Below are positions 22,673 through 31,237 of a stretch of DNA of 64,000 bases, piece by piece. The notes beneath the pieces are model-generated. The model did not search any database and had not been told where the DNA came from. It saw only the letters and a list, made by a program, of their open reading frames with translations. Position 1 is the first letter of the stretch; the number at the start of each line of letters is the position of its first letter. The translations under genes and the position numbers were made by a program. The stretch is from Anaerolineales bacterium UBA5797 (lineage in GTDB: Bacteria > Chloroflexota > Anaerolineae > Anaerolineales > Villigracilaceae). The stretch spans positions 708-64,707 of the forward strand of contig DIDP01000085.1 in NCBI GenBank assembly GCA_002418205.1, written 5' to 3'.

Positions 22673-23057
22673 GCAGAACTTCCTTTTCGAACAGGACCCT
22701 CATGCCGTCGTCGATGACCCTTTTCGTTCCCGGGTCGAGCGGTGACTTTGTCCATTCCCGGCTGGTGAATCCATATTCGATCTCGAGCCCGCTTTCGTAC
22801 CAGACCCGCAGGGAAGTGAGTTTTCCGTACTCCTCCACCTTTTGCGTGATCACTCTGCCGAATACCCTCGTCCATTCCGCATCTGTGATGTACGCCTGCG
22901 GATCTTCCGCGATGATGACCAGGTCCACATCGGATGATTCTGTCGGAGATTCTCTTGCGTAGGAGCCGATCAATGCGGCTGCGCGTATGTCCTTCCGCCT
23001 CCTTGACCAGCGCATAAAGTCTTCGATGAAGTCGATGGCTTGGATTAACTTTTTCAT
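22620..23057 (-). CDS. Nucleotidyltransferase-domain protein
   Basis: A 145-residue protein with a Pol-beta-type nucleotidyltransferase core: AALIGSYARESPTESSDVDL shows the GS...DxD signature. It also has a long C-terminal part (VWYESGLEIEYGFTSREWTK). It resembles small antibiotic-nucleotidyltransferase or AadS/MNT-like proteins; the substrate is unknown and no HEPN partner gene is adjacent. A TATAAT box (minus strand, 23098-23103) precedes it. It converges on and overlaps ridA by 53 bases. Confidence 0.8.
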   Translation of the reverse strand: MKKLIQAIDFIEDFMRWSRRRKDIRAAALIGSYARESPTESSDVDLVIIAEDPQAYITDAEWTRVFGRVITQKVEEYGKLTSLRVWYESGLEIEYGFTSREWTKSPLDPGTKRVIDDGMRVLFEKEVLLSPHETPTHRSPREKQG

Positions 23058-23209
23058 GGTTGCTTTGTCGGTTCAGTTTCTGCCTTGCGGCGCAACCATT
23101 ATAAGTTATTTGTCTTCAAGCCGAAACTTGTGGAATTACAGTCATGATCCAGATCAGGATGCGGATTGGGTAGGGGAGCAGGGTTCCGGTCCGGTTTGAA
23201 CGGGGGCGG

Positions 23210-25084
23210 TCAGGGACTTTCATCTGCCATGAATTCGAGGAAGACGTCCACCACGCGCGGATCGAAATGTGTCCCGCGGTTGGTGCGGATGTATTCCAGC
23301 GCTTCCTCCCTGGACCATGCCCTGCGATACGGACGATCGTTCGTGAGCGCATCCCAGACATCTGCCACGGCAAAGATTCGCGCGGCGAGGGGGATCTGTT
23401 CGCCGGACAACCCGCGCGGATAACCGCTGCCGTCCCATTTTTCGTGGTGGCAGTAGGGGATTTCGAGAGCCGGTTGGAGATATTCGATACGCGAGAGCCA
23501 GTCGTATGCAAGACCCGGATGTTGCGCCATGACATTTCTTTCCTCATCGGTGAGGGGACCGGGCTTGAGGAGGATGCTGTCGGGCACGCCCATTTTGCCG
23601 ATATCGTGGAGAATCCCGCCGCGGTGCATGTGGACCAGCTGTGCTTCCGGCACACCCATGCGGCGGGCGATCTTGAGCGTCATCTCGGTGACGCGGCGCG
23701 TATGTCCTTCCGTCTCCCTGTCCCGAAGTTCTAGCGCGCGCGCCCAGCCTTCGATGGCGGCATCGTACGCCTGCTCAAGTTCAGCGTTGGACCGTTGGAG
23801 GTTTTGGAAGAGGGTGGCGTTATCGATGGCGATCGCCGCCTGTCCGGCGAGGGCTTCAAAGAAATCAAGCCAGTCGGGATAGGGTTGAAATGGTGTGCGG
23901 TGGAAAACCTCCAGCACACCATTCACTTTATCCTTGGTGATCAAAGGCGCGCCAAAGTAACAGAGGAATTCCTCCGGCATCTTTCGTATCAGCGGCTGTT
24001 CTTTCAGGTTTGGGATCTCGACAAGGCGGCGCTTCAGGATCGCCTTTCCGGCGTGGCTGTTCTGCAATGGCACATCCATATTTTCCAGCGACCTGGTACG
24101 GAAGCCTTTTCCTGCAAAGAACTTCAGGCTTTGGGTTTCCTCATCGAAGAGTAGGATGTCCGCCGCGTCCACCTGCAATTGTTCGAGCGTCTGCGTTAGG
24201 ACCGTGCTCAATGTAAACTTCATGTCGAAGGTGGAGGTGATCGCGTGATCTATGCTCCTCAATGCAGTGAGATGCGCAAGTTGCTGGCGGATCTGTATTT
24301 CGGCGATCTTCCGTTCGGTAACATCCTGCATGGTCCCGACGATGCGTTCGAGCTTGCCCTGAGAGTCGAACACCGGCGCGCCCCGCATCTGGATATAGCG
24401 GAGTTCGCTGTTCCTGCGAAAGAATCGAAAATCCAGTTCGTTCGGACGCCTGCCGGATTTGAAATCCTCCATCCATTTCGACAGTGTCGTGCGGTCGGAC
24501 GAATACCCCAGGCGCAGGAAGCTTTCGAGATCATGTTTGAAATCCCCCGGCGATACATCGAACAAACGATACGCTTCATCCGAGTATTGCATGGTGTTGG
24601 TGGGGATGTGGTAGCTCCAGCTGCCGACGTGCCCGACGCGTTGCGCTTCGGACAGAAGCCGCTCGTTTTCCCGCAGCTCCTCTTCGGCGCGCCGGCGGGC
24701 GCCTCTGGATTCGGCATCGCGCAGTTCCCGTTCGATGGCTGGGATCAATCTGGCATATTTCCCCTTGATCAGAAAATCGTGCGCGCCGGCTTTCAAGGCA
24801 GCCACGGCGGTCTCTTCACCGATCGTGCCCGAGATGATGATGAAGGGCAGGTCCTTGCCGCTTTCCTTCAGGATCTCCAGGGCTGTTGGTGCGTTGAGAT
24901 GAGGTAGGGAATAATCGCACAGGATGAGGTCCCAGGTCTGCCTGGCAAGCGCGCTCTTCAGCGCGGACGGTGTTTCGATGCGTTCCCAGATGACATCGTA
25001 TCCGCCCCTTCGCAGTTCGCGTAATACCAACTGGGCATCGTCGTCCACATCCTCGATCAACAGGAGGCGTAATGCTTTATCCAT
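23210..25084 (-). CDS. Response regulator with PAS, GAF and HD-GYP domains
   Basis: A 624-residue cytoplasmic signalling protein. REC domain (about 1-125; phospho-acceptor Asp in LILCDYSLPH). PAS/PAC domain (about 150-275; ERIVGTMQDVTERK). GAF domain (about 290-440; FFAGKGFRTRSLENMDVPLQ). HD-GYP domain (about 450-620), with GILHDIGKMGVPD, HHEKWDGSGYPRGL and DVWDALTNDRPYR. HD-GYP proteins hydrolyse cyclic di-GMP. Nine bases separate it from the single-domain response regulator upstream, in an operon with a histidine kinase. Confidence 0.93.
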   Translation of the reverse strand: MDKALRLLLIEDVDDDAQLVLRELRRGGYDVIWERIETPSALKSALARQTWDLILCDYSLPHLNAPTALEILKESGKDLPFIIISGTIGEETAVAALKAGAHDFLIKGKYARLIPAIERELRDAESRGARRRAEEELRENERLLSEAQRVGHVGSWSYHIPTNTMQYSDEAYRLFDVSPGDFKHDLESFLRLGYSSDRTTLSKWMEDFKSGRRPNELDFRFFRRNSELRYIQMRGAPVFDSQGKLERIVGTMQDVTERKIAEIQIRQQLAHLTALRSIDHAITSTFDMKFTLSTVLTQTLEQLQVDAADILLFDEETQSLKFFAGKGFRTRSLENMDVPLQNSHAGKAILKRRLVEIPNLKEQPLIRKMPEEFLCYFGAPLITKDKVNGVLEVFHRTPFQPYPDWLDFFEALAGQAAIAIDNATLFQNLQRSNAELEQAYDAAIEGWARALELRDRETEGHTRRVTEMTLKIARRMGVPEAQLVHMHRGGILHDIGKMGVPDSILLKPGPLTDEERNVMAQHPGLAYDWLSRIEYLQPALEIPYCHHEKWDGSGYPRGLSGEQIPLAARIFAVADVWDALTNDRPYRRAWSREEALEYIRTNRGTHFDPRVVDVFLEFMADESP

Positions 25085-25093
25085 AAGCGATCG

Positions 25094-25531
25094 TCAAAAG
25101 GACGGAGTTTTGTTGAGTACCAGCCAATACAGTCCCAACTGGCGGACCGCCTCTATGAATTGGTTGAAATCCACCGGTTTGCGGATGTAGGAGTTGGCGC
25201 CCAGGCTGTAACTCTGGATCAAGTCCTGCTCCTCGGAGGAGGAGGTCAATATCACGACCGGCAGTCTGCTTGTGCTTTCCTCAGCGCGGATTCTGCGCAG
25301 CACTTCCAGCCCGTCCACTTTTGGGAGTTTTAGATCGAGAAGAATGACCTGGGGCTTTTCGTGCGGATCGCGGTCCGCGTATGCGCCGCGGCAGAAGAGG
25401 AAATCCAACGCTTCGACGCCGTCGTGCGCCACAACGACGTGGTTGCCGATATTGTTCTTTTTGAACGCGCGCAATGTAAGCGCTTCATCGTCGGGGTTGT
25501 CTTCCACCAATAGGATCAATTGATTTTCCAT
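25094..25531 (-). CDS. Single-domain response regulator (Rcp1-like)
   Basis: A 145-residue REC domain without output. The acidic pocket is in LLVEDNPDDEALTLRAF, the phospho-acceptor Asp in VILLDLKLPKVDGLEVL, the Thr/Ser switch in VVILTSSSEEQD and the Lys in SYIRKPVDFNQF. The NPDDE signature is typical of partners of phytochrome-type kinases. ATG 25531 has GGAGG six bases upstream; the frame continues upstream without a better start. It overlaps the 3' end of the kinase gene by 47 bases. Confidence 0.92.
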   Translation of the reverse strand: MENQLILLVEDNPDDEALTLRAFKKNNIGNHVVVAHDGVEALDFLFCRGAYADRDPHEKPQVILLDLKLPKVDGLEVLRRIRAEESTSRLPVVILTSSSEEQDLIQSYSLGANSYIRKPVDFNQFIEAVRQLGLYWLVLNKTPSF

Positions 25532-27056
25532 CGTGCCCTCCATACAGGGTAAAGTAGAATGTCGCGCCTTTATCGGCCTCGCTTTCCGCCCAGATGTTCC
25601 CACCCTGGATCCGGATGATCCGTTGGACGGTTGCCAGCCCGATCCCGGTGCCGGGATATTCGTCGACGGAATGCAGGCGCTGAAAGACACCGAACAATTT
25701 GTCCACGTATGCCATATCGAACCCGACCCCGTTATCGGAAATATAGAACGTGCGCTCGCGGTGTTTGCGTTTCTGCCCGAACTCGATCACAGCCGGGTTT
25801 CGCTTTGACGTGAACTTCCAGGCATTGTTCAAAAGGTTTTCCATGGCGATCCGGGTGAGACGCGGGTCGCATTCCACCATCAGGTCGGGTGTGATGGATG
25901 TCTCCACGAGGCGCTCGGGTTGACTCTCCTTCAGGGTTGCAAGGATCTCCTCGATCATCGCGCTCAGGTTGATGAAACGGGGCTGCACGGATGTACGTGT
26001 GACCCTCGACAGCTCCAGCAGGTCGTCGATCAATACCGCCATGCGCTGAGCCGCGGTGCGCACGCGTCCCAGATAGCCCTGCGCTTCGGGGGGCAGTCCC
26101 TCCCCATAATCCTCGAGCAGCGCCTGGCTGAACCCGTCGATGCTGCGCAGGGGCGCGCGCAGGTCGTGCGAGACGGAATAGCTGAAAGATTCGAGTTCCC
26201 TGTTTGCTGCCTCCAGTTGACCGGCGCGCTGCCGGAGGTCCTCGTTCAGTTTCTGCACGTCGGCTTCGATGAGTTTGCGCTGGGTCACGTCCCTGATCGC
26301 CGCGCTGACCAGGAATCCGTCCTCTGTCTCCAGCGGGCTGAGGCTGATCTCCACCGGGAACTCGGTGCCGTCCTTTCGCAGACCGAACAGTTCGAAGCCC
26401 GCGCCCATCGGGCGCACGTGCAGTTCGGTGTTGTATTTGGCGCGGTGATGAACATGCTGTGGGCGGAACCGTTTCGGCACAAGGACCTCAATGGGCTGTC
26501 CCATGATCTCGGATGGCTGATACCCGAACAATTTCTCCGTTTGCGAATTGACGAGTTGGACCGTCCCATTCTCATCCACGACCACCATCGCGTCCGGCGC
26601 GGTCTCGAGCAATCGCCGGAACCTTTCCTCCGCCCGTTTGCGCTCGGTGATGTCACGGATCGCGGCGATCGCAAATACCCCGGTTTCGGTTTCCAGCGGG
26701 CTGAGACTGATCTCCACCGGGAACTCCATGCCGTTCTTCTTTACGCCGAACAACTCGAGTCCACTGCCCATGGGGCGGACGCGTGGATCGGTAAAATAGC
26801 CGGTCCGGTGCTTTTCATGCCCATTGTGGTAACGGCCGGGGATCAATACTTCGACGGGTCTTCCCTGGACCTCTTCACGTTTCCACCCGAAGAGGGCCTC
26901 CAGTTGCGAATTGGCGAGCGTGATAACGCCATCGTCGTCCACGATCGCCATGGCGTCTGGCGCCGCTTCGAGCAGGCGGAGGAAGTTATGGTCCTGGAAG
27001 ACAGGTCGTGTTTTCCGGGTGGTTGAAATGTCAGCCTCCTGGTATGTGGTCTCCAA
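25485..27056 (-). CDS. Histidine kinase with two PAS domains
   Basis: A 523-residue soluble kinase. Two very similar PAS/PAC units (about 25-145 and 150-270; both contain RPMG-x-G-x-ELFG and EFPVEISLSPLE) look like a recent duplication. HisKA is at about 290-360, with the phospho-His in FSYSVSHDLRAPLRSIDGFS. HATPase follows at about 400-505 (NLLNNAWKFTSKR, ISDNGVGFDM, GTGIGLATVQRII). The annotated start at 27056 is TTG with GAGG too close. AGGAGG sits six bases before an in-frame ATT (27027-27029), so the true start is uncertain. It is first in a three-gene operon with two response regulators. Confidence 0.92.
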   Translation of the reverse strand: METTYQEADISTTRKTRPVFQDHNFLRLLEAAPDAMAIVDDDGVITLANSQLEALFGWKREEVQGRPVEVLIPGRYHNGHEKHRTGYFTDPRVRPMGSGLELFGVKKNGMEFPVEISLSPLETETGVFAIAAIRDITERKRAEERFRRLLETAPDAMVVVDENGTVQLVNSQTEKLFGYQPSEIMGQPIEVLVPKRFRPQHVHHRAKYNTELHVRPMGAGFELFGLRKDGTEFPVEISLSPLETEDGFLVSAAIRDVTQRKLIEADVQKLNEDLRQRAGQLEAANRELESFSYSVSHDLRAPLRSIDGFSQALLEDYGEGLPPEAQGYLGRVRTAAQRMAVLIDDLLELSRVTRTSVQPRFINLSAMIEEILATLKESQPERLVETSITPDLMVECDPRLTRIAMENLLNNAWKFTSKRNPAVIEFGQKRKHRERTFYISDNGVGFDMAYVDKLFGVFQRLHSVDEYPGTGIGLATVQRIIRIQGGNIWAESEADKGATFYFTLYGGHDGKSIDPIGGRQPRR

Positions 27057-27167
27057 ATCCTCGGATGCCAGTCACATTGTCCTGCCCGACCTGCTTTGAT
27101 TCATTTGCATTTTGCAGATTTCAACGTGACCCGGATTTCCTCAAGGGCGCATCATACAACAGGAAAT

Positions 27168-27204
27168 TATCCAATATTAAATTGGACTTAATTTATCCAA
27201 TTAA
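27168..27204. promoter_or_regulatory. Cluster of TCCAAT/ATTGGA half-sites upstream of the kinase operon
   Basis: Three half-sites lie in 35 bases: TATCCAAT, ATTGGA and TATCCAAT, alternating in orientation, in an AT-rich patch otherwise rare here. They could be an operator for the divergent genes. The rest of the 27057-27317 gap holds no gene. Confidence 0.35.
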
Positions 27205-27305
27205 TACTGACTATACAACTGTTTAAAGAGAAAATCAAGGGAACAAAGGTAACACTTCTGCATGGTCTTTCGGGTGGATCGAATCTGCCCGGCCTTCGAA
27301 GCCGT

Positions 27306-27311
27306 TATAAT
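27306..27311 (+). promoter_or_regulatory. -10 box of the DUF72 gene (leaderless)
   Basis: A perfect TATAAT is followed by exactly six bases and then the ATG at 27318, with no ribosome site. This is the same geometry as at 7696-7701. No strong -35 was found. Confidence 0.55.
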
Positions 27312-27317
27312 CGTTGC

Positions 27318-28196
27318 ATGTCCTTTTACGTTGGCTGTCCGGTCTGGTCGTTCAAGGGTTGGGTGGGGAATTTCTATCCCACAGGCACAAAGCCCGCGGA
27401 TTTTCTATCTCAATATGCAAAACGTCTGACCGACATCGAGGGCAATACCACGTTCTATGCCATCCCTGCAATGAAGACGATTGAAGCGTGGGTGGCGGAT
27501 ACGCCGGAGACCTTCCGCTTTTGCCCGAAGATTCCCAAAGCGATCAGCCATGCCGGCAGGCTGACGGATCACATCGACGCGGCGCGTGGATTTGTGGACG
27601 TGATGCGTGGGCTTGGGACTCGTCTCGGACCGATGTTCCTGCAGCTCCCGCCTCGTTTTAGCCCGAACCTGCTCGCTGACCTTTCAGCCTTTCTCTCCGC
27701 TTGGTCCGCGGATGTGCGCCTTGCGATCGAGGTCCGCCACCTGGACTGGTTCGATCCGCCGCACGATGAAGCCCTCAACGGATTGCTTGCCGCACACAAC
27801 ATGGCGCGCGTGAGTATTGACACGCGTCCGATACGCAGTCTGGCTGGGGATGAGAGTTTGGCGGGATCAGCCTATGAGAGTTTGCTCGAAGCCCGGGAGA
27901 ACAAACCAGATGTCCCCGTAGTCCCGATGCGCACGTCCGATTTCGTCTTCGTCCGTTATATCGGTCATCCCGATCTGGAGATCGATCTTCCTTTCATCGA
28001 GGAATGGGCGGGATATTTTTCGGAGCAGATCAGGCAGGAGGCAGATGTCTTTGCGTTCTGCCACTCGCCCGATAACAGGATCGCGCCGTATCTTTGCAGG
28101 GAATTGCACCGGCGGGTCGCGCAGGATGTGGACATCCCGCCCTTGCCGTGGGATGCGCTCGACCCCGACGTTCCCGAACAGCCGAGTTTATTTTAG
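27318..28196 (+). CDS. DUF72 (YecE-like) protein
   Basis: A 292-residue TIM-barrel protein of the DUF72 family: FYVGCPVWSFKGWVGNFYPT at the start, QYAKRLTDIEGNTTFYAIPA, FRFCPKIPKAISHAGRLTDH, GPMFLQLPPRFSPN and EVRHLDWFD. Length and motifs are typical. The enzymatic role of the family is not established. The gene appears to be transcribed leaderless from its own promoter and is followed by a small inverted repeat. Confidence 0.9.
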   Translation: MSFYVGCPVWSFKGWVGNFYPTGTKPADFLSQYAKRLTDIEGNTTFYAIPAMKTIEAWVADTPETFRFCPKIPKAISHAGRLTDHIDAARGFVDVMRGLGTRLGPMFLQLPPRFSPNLLADLSAFLSAWSADVRLAIEVRHLDWFDPPHDEALNGLLAAHNMARVSIDTRPIRSLAGDESLAGSAYESLLEARENKPDVPVVPMRTSDFVFVRYIGHPDLEIDLPFIEEWAGYFSEQIRQEADVFAFCHSPDNRIAPYLCRELHRRVAQDVDIPPLPWDALDPDVPEQPSLF

Positions 28197-28206
28197 TAAA
28201 GCATTG

Positions 28207-28241
28207 TTGGTCGAGTAGCGCAACGCGCGTATCGAGACCAA
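28207..28241. repeat. Dispersed GGTCGAGTAGCG-type inverted repeat
   Basis: TTGGTC-GAGTA-GCGC on the left pairs imperfectly with GCGCGTATCGAGACCAA on the right. It lies between the convergent DUF72 and ACT-domain genes and may act as a weak terminator. A related element lies in the uvrB leader (31173-31214). Confidence 0.65.
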
Positions 28242-28245
28242 CAGA

Positions 28246-28653
28246 TTACTTTACTTTTCCCTCCTTCGATAATTTCTCCAACACACTCATAGCCTTCCCT
28301 GCATCTTTCACCGGGACAAAGATGTGGTCATGGTAATACGCCGCGACCACGTTGCAACTGATGTCCGCTTCGGTGAGCGCCTTCGATACGGCGGCAGTAA
28401 GACCGACGGCTTCGAGCGAAGAGTGGACGGTGAGCGTGATCCAGGCGCAGACCACGGTGTAGGGCAGGGAGGCGACGTCCGCCTGTGCCTTGGTGAGGAT
28501 GACCGTGACCCCTTCGTCTTCGCGGAAGATGCAAAACGGATCGAGCGCGGCAGCGCGTTGGAACGACTTGACGAGGCAGAAGACATATTCGCCCTCATTG
28601 CGCTTCGGCTGCATATCCTTCAAAAGTTTTTGCAGATCGGTTTCGCCTTTCAT
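28246..28653 (-). CDS. ACT-domain protein
   Basis: A 135-residue protein with two ACT-like halves: N-terminal YVFCLVKSFQRAAALDPFCI followed by FREDEGVTVIL, and C-terminal CAWITLTVHSSLEAVGLTAA with ISCNVVAAYYHDHIFVPV. This matches the DUF2241/ACT_7-type stand-alone proteins. They probably bind small ligands such as amino acids; none is identified. The ATG overlaps the methyltransferase stop (ATGA), so it is translationally coupled. It is last in a three-gene unit. Confidence 0.85.
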   Translation of the reverse strand: MKGETDLQKLLKDMQPKRNEGEYVFCLVKSFQRAAALDPFCIFREDEGVTVILTKAQADVASLPYTVVCAWITLTVHSSLEAVGLTAAVSKALTEADISCNVVAAYYHDHIFVPVKDAGKAMSVLEKLSKEGKVK

Positions 28654-29642
28654 GATTTACGCCTCACGTCCAGGATGGCGATCTTGGTGGAGTGGTTGAA
28701 CGGCGCGGGGTCGGTGATGGGTTTTCCGGGTTGACCATGACCGATGAAATCCTGCGGCACAGGGACCAGTTCGCGGATGCTCAAGTAGCCGTCCCTGCAC
28801 AACGCTTCGAGCGTGCGCATGTAGTCCGCGCCGCTGACGTATAACGCGTTGTTTATCGTGATGAGCAGACCGCCATCATGGATCAGCGGGCGGACCTTGT
28901 TGATGAGCCGGGCGCTTTCGTGCTCCAGGTCCACCCTGCCTTTGGCGGTGGTGGAGAAGAAGGGCGGGTCGAGGATGACGCAGTCGAACAGTTCGCGGGT
29001 CGCTTTGAAGCGGGCAATGACCGGGAAGAAATCCCCGGCGATGAAATCCCTTTTCCGAACGGGGAAGCCGTTGAGCGAATACGAGTCTTTGGCGAGGTTC
29101 AGGGATTGCCGGTTGCGGTCCGTTTGCACCACCCGGCTCGCGCCGCCCGCCATTGCGGCAACGCCCAGACTGCCGGTGTAGGCGAAAGTGTTCAACACGG
29201 TTCTGCCGTGCATGTTTTCGATCAGCCATTTTCGCAGGTTCTGCGTATCGAGATAAAAACCGGCATCCTGGTTTAGCGTCAGTTGCAGGGGATACCAGAC
29301 GCCGTGCTCTTTGATCCGTGTATCGGGTGTTTCGCCGAAGAGCAGCCGTCCCCTTTTTTCTTCCTGCGAACTGCCATTTCTCGTTTTGAGGATGCCGGCG
29401 CGCAGCCAATCCAACGCGCTTCTCACCTGCGTCACCGCCGCTTCGATGACGGACCGGTTCACTGCGGGGTCATCGGCATAATGATGGATGACCAGCGTGC
29501 GCCCGTATATATCCAAAGCCAGATCAGGATAGCCTTCATAAAACCCGTTGAAGAGACGGAAGGCGCGTTCGTGCGGCGGTTCGAACAGATGCGCGCGGGC
29601 GCTGATGGCTTGTTCGATGAGGGAAGGGAGAGATGTGGTCAT
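28650..29642 (-). CDS. RlmI-like class I SAM-dependent methyltransferase
   Basis: 330 residues. An N-terminal RNA-binding-like part has RLFNGFYEGYPDLALDIYGR, followed by a Rossmann methyltransferase: TVLNTFAYTGSLGVAAMAGG (motif I), VVQTDRNRQSLNLAKDSYSL, and LDPPFFSTTAKG (motif IV, the NPPF-like catalytic loop of 5-methylcytosine rRNA methylases). No PUA domain is evident at the N-terminus, so the exact rRNA target is unknown. It shares four-base overlaps with both neighbours. Confidence 0.87.
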   Translation of the reverse strand: MTTSLPSLIEQAISARAHLFEPPHERAFRLFNGFYEGYPDLALDIYGRTLVIHHYADDPAVNRSVIEAAVTQVRSALDWLRAGILKTRNGSSQEEKRGRLLFGETPDTRIKEHGVWYPLQLTLNQDAGFYLDTQNLRKWLIENMHGRTVLNTFAYTGSLGVAAMAGGASRVVQTDRNRQSLNLAKDSYSLNGFPVRKRDFIAGDFFPVIARFKATRELFDCVILDPPFFSTTAKGRVDLEHESARLINKVRPLIHDGGLLITINNALYVSGADYMRTLEALCRDGYLSIRELVPVPQDFIGHGQPGKPITDPAPFNHSTKIAILDVRRKS

Positions 29643-30310
29643 TTCAGTAGTTGTTTCCTGATTCTCAGCGCTTCATTCAAATGCAGGATGTTGTGCCGCG
29701 TAGCGGGCATAAGCAGGAGACCCGCGATGGTGCGGGTGTTCCAGTAATTGATAACTTCCATTGCCTCCTCGATGACCGCGCCTTCCTGCCTCACCTTTTG
29801 GATGCGTTCCGGCTCGACCTTCTTCTTGAAGTCCTCCGCCTTGAGACCGCGGACGATCTCCCGCGTCCGTTTGCCGACCGCCAGGCGATAGGCTTTCAGG
29901 GCATCCAGGTCGATGCTCCGGTTTAGTTCCTTCACATCCGCCGCGTCCATTTTATTGGCGGAGTGCAGGACGTCCACGTTCAATTTCTTCGCCCAGCCCT
30001 CGCGGACGAAGACCTGCGGCGTCCCTGCCACGAGCATGTTCATGGTGATATCTTCGATGCGCGCCAAATGGAAGAGGATCCAGGCGATGGAGTGCTCGCC
30101 GCCTTCAGGGATGCGGCGGATCTGTTCGTCGGTCAGGTCGTTCAAGATTTCATCCTGAAACGACCACAGCACGGAGCCGGTCAATGCGGCGGCGTGGTGC
30201 ATGGCGTGCTGTTCGATGAAGAGTTCGACGGCCCGGTCACGGTGACCGGCGGCGAGGGCGCGGTTCAGTTTTTGATGTCCTTCGTTCCAGCGTTTGCGGT
30301 TGGGATCCAT
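29639..30310 (-). CDS. DinB-family protein
   Basis: A 223-residue helical protein of the DinB_2 type. Candidate metal histidines are in SIAWILFHLARIEDITMNML and ATRHNILHLNEALRIR. An N-terminal extension (MDPNRKRWNEGHQKLNRALA) has a further conserved-looking His-rich helix (IEQHAMHHAA). It is first of a three-gene overlapping unit with the rRNA-methyltransferase-like and ACT genes. The substrate is unknown. Confidence 0.78.
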   Translation of the reverse strand: MDPNRKRWNEGHQKLNRALAAGHRDRAVELFIEQHAMHHAAALTGSVLWSFQDEILNDLTDEQIRRIPEGGEHSIAWILFHLARIEDITMNMLVAGTPQVFVREGWAKKLNVDVLHSANKMDAADVKELNRSIDLDALKAYRLAVGKRTREIVRGLKAEDFKKKVEPERIQKVRQEGAVIEEAMEVINYWNTRTIAGLLLMPATRHNILHLNEALRIRKQLLK

Positions 30311-30612
30311 GAGGCGTTGTCCTTGTGTGTTTGGAGGGTTCAGTTTGGGAACCGGTCCGCTGCGGCAGATCGCCTTCCAGTTCGTGCATAAAGGACTCGA
30401 TCTCAGCGTTGGTCGATCCTTTTCAATCTGTCCCTGGTATTCGTTGAAGGCTCGATACCACGATCAACGATGGCAGGATGGCAGACTTTCTTTTCATACG
30501 ATTGCCTCTATTAGCGGTTTCATAAAAAGTTCGTCCTTCCCTTTTGGGTTGATGGACTTCTCCGTGCCGCGCATCCTTACGGATGGATGACGGGCATCGA
30601 TACGGTTCAGGG
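30311..30612. other. Non-coding interval
   Basis: About 300 bases between two minus-strand genes. Around 30407-30475 there are fragments reminiscent of the GGTCGA/CTCGATACC dispersed repeat (GTTGGTCGATCC ... GGCTCGATACCACGATCAAC). No gene, terminator or clear promoter was recognised. Confidence 0.4.
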
Positions 30613-30837
30613 TTAAATTTCCTGGTGCTTGCGGATATTCTTTGGGTTCAGCACCGAGATCAGCCTGCCGCTTCTACCCTGCATCCCATCGTCGTCCAAC
30701 TCCACCCAATAAAAACTGCGGTGCGCGGAATACGGGTCGATCCGCAGAACGGTCCCAGCGAACCAGCCCTCCACGCCCCAGGTCCTGGCGCTCAAAAAGA
30801 TCTCCACCCGGTCTCCCACGCGCATCTCTTCAGCCAT
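30613..30837 (-). CDS. Small conserved-looking protein with SH3-like character
   Basis: A 74-residue soluble protein (VGDRVEIFLSARTWGVEGWF, GTVLRIDPYSAHRSFYWVEL). The beta-rich pattern and the GxVxxIDPY...YWVELDDDG run suggest a small barrel such as an SH3/Tudor-like domain, but no family was recognised. It lies seven bases after a 60-residue membrane protein gene on the same strand, so the two form a small operon diverging from uvrB. Confidence 0.6.
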   Translation of the reverse strand: MAEEMRVGDRVEIFLSARTWGVEGWFAGTVLRIDPYSAHRSFYWVELDDDGMQGRSGRLISVLNPKNIRKHQEI

Positions 30838-30844
30838 GCCGCTT

Positions 30845-31027
30845 CTACTTTCGGCTCCTCGTCCAAAGGATCAGCCCAACGCCGACCGCCATTGTGATCC
30901 CGCCGTTGATCGCCCATTGCGGATCGCCGGTCATGAAACTGCCGGGCAGCACATTGATCCCCTGCAGGAACCAGACGCCACCGCCCAGGATCAGCAGACC
31001 ACCGACGATATAGAGCGTTGTTTTCAT
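30845..31027 (-). CDS. Small membrane protein (60 residues)
   Basis: Two hydrophobic helices (TLYIVGGLLILGGGVWFLQG and the span INGGITMAVGVGLILW) are joined by a short loop, ending in a basic tail TRSRK. GGAG precedes the ATG at 31027. It is the first gene of a two-gene operon. Function is unknown. Confidence 0.65.
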   Translation of the reverse strand: MKTTLYIVGGLLILGGGVWFLQGINVLPGSFMTGDPQWAINGGITMAVGVGLILWTRSRK

Positions 31028-31142
31028 GTGGATTTCTCCTCCGATTCAGGATTATACCTGCCTGACGTCCCGCCTCATCCCTGACTTACGCCTGCTCCTG
31101 CTCCCGAGCCGGGTCTCAGCCTTGGCATTCCTCCCGTCATGT

Positions 31143-31161
31143 TATAATAGAACACCCGTTC
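31143..31161 (+). promoter_or_regulatory. uvrB -10 box with a LexA-type operator
   Basis: TATAAT (31143-31148) is followed one base later by GAAC-ACCC-GTTC (31150-31161), an exact match to the Gram-positive GAAC-N4-GTTC LexA/DinR box. The box covers the expected transcription start. A weak TTGGCA lies 15 bases upstream of the -10. Confidence 0.75.
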
Positions 31162-31172
31162 AAAATGCAAAG

Positions 31173-31214
31173 GTGATCGAGTAACGGCGCCGAGGCGCCA
31201 GATATCGAGATCAC
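31173..31214. repeat. Inverted repeat in the uvrB 5' leader
   Basis: GTGATC ... GATCAC and GGCGCC ... GCGCC-type arms fold around GAG. It belongs to the same family as the element at 28207-28241. It would form a hairpin in the mRNA 24 bases before the start codon. Confidence 0.7.
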
Positions 31215-31237
31215 ATCCCTCACAACAACAGACCATT

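Noticed and set aside
25920..27026. 368-codon plus-strand frame
   Set aside because: Antisense to the histidine kinase coding region.
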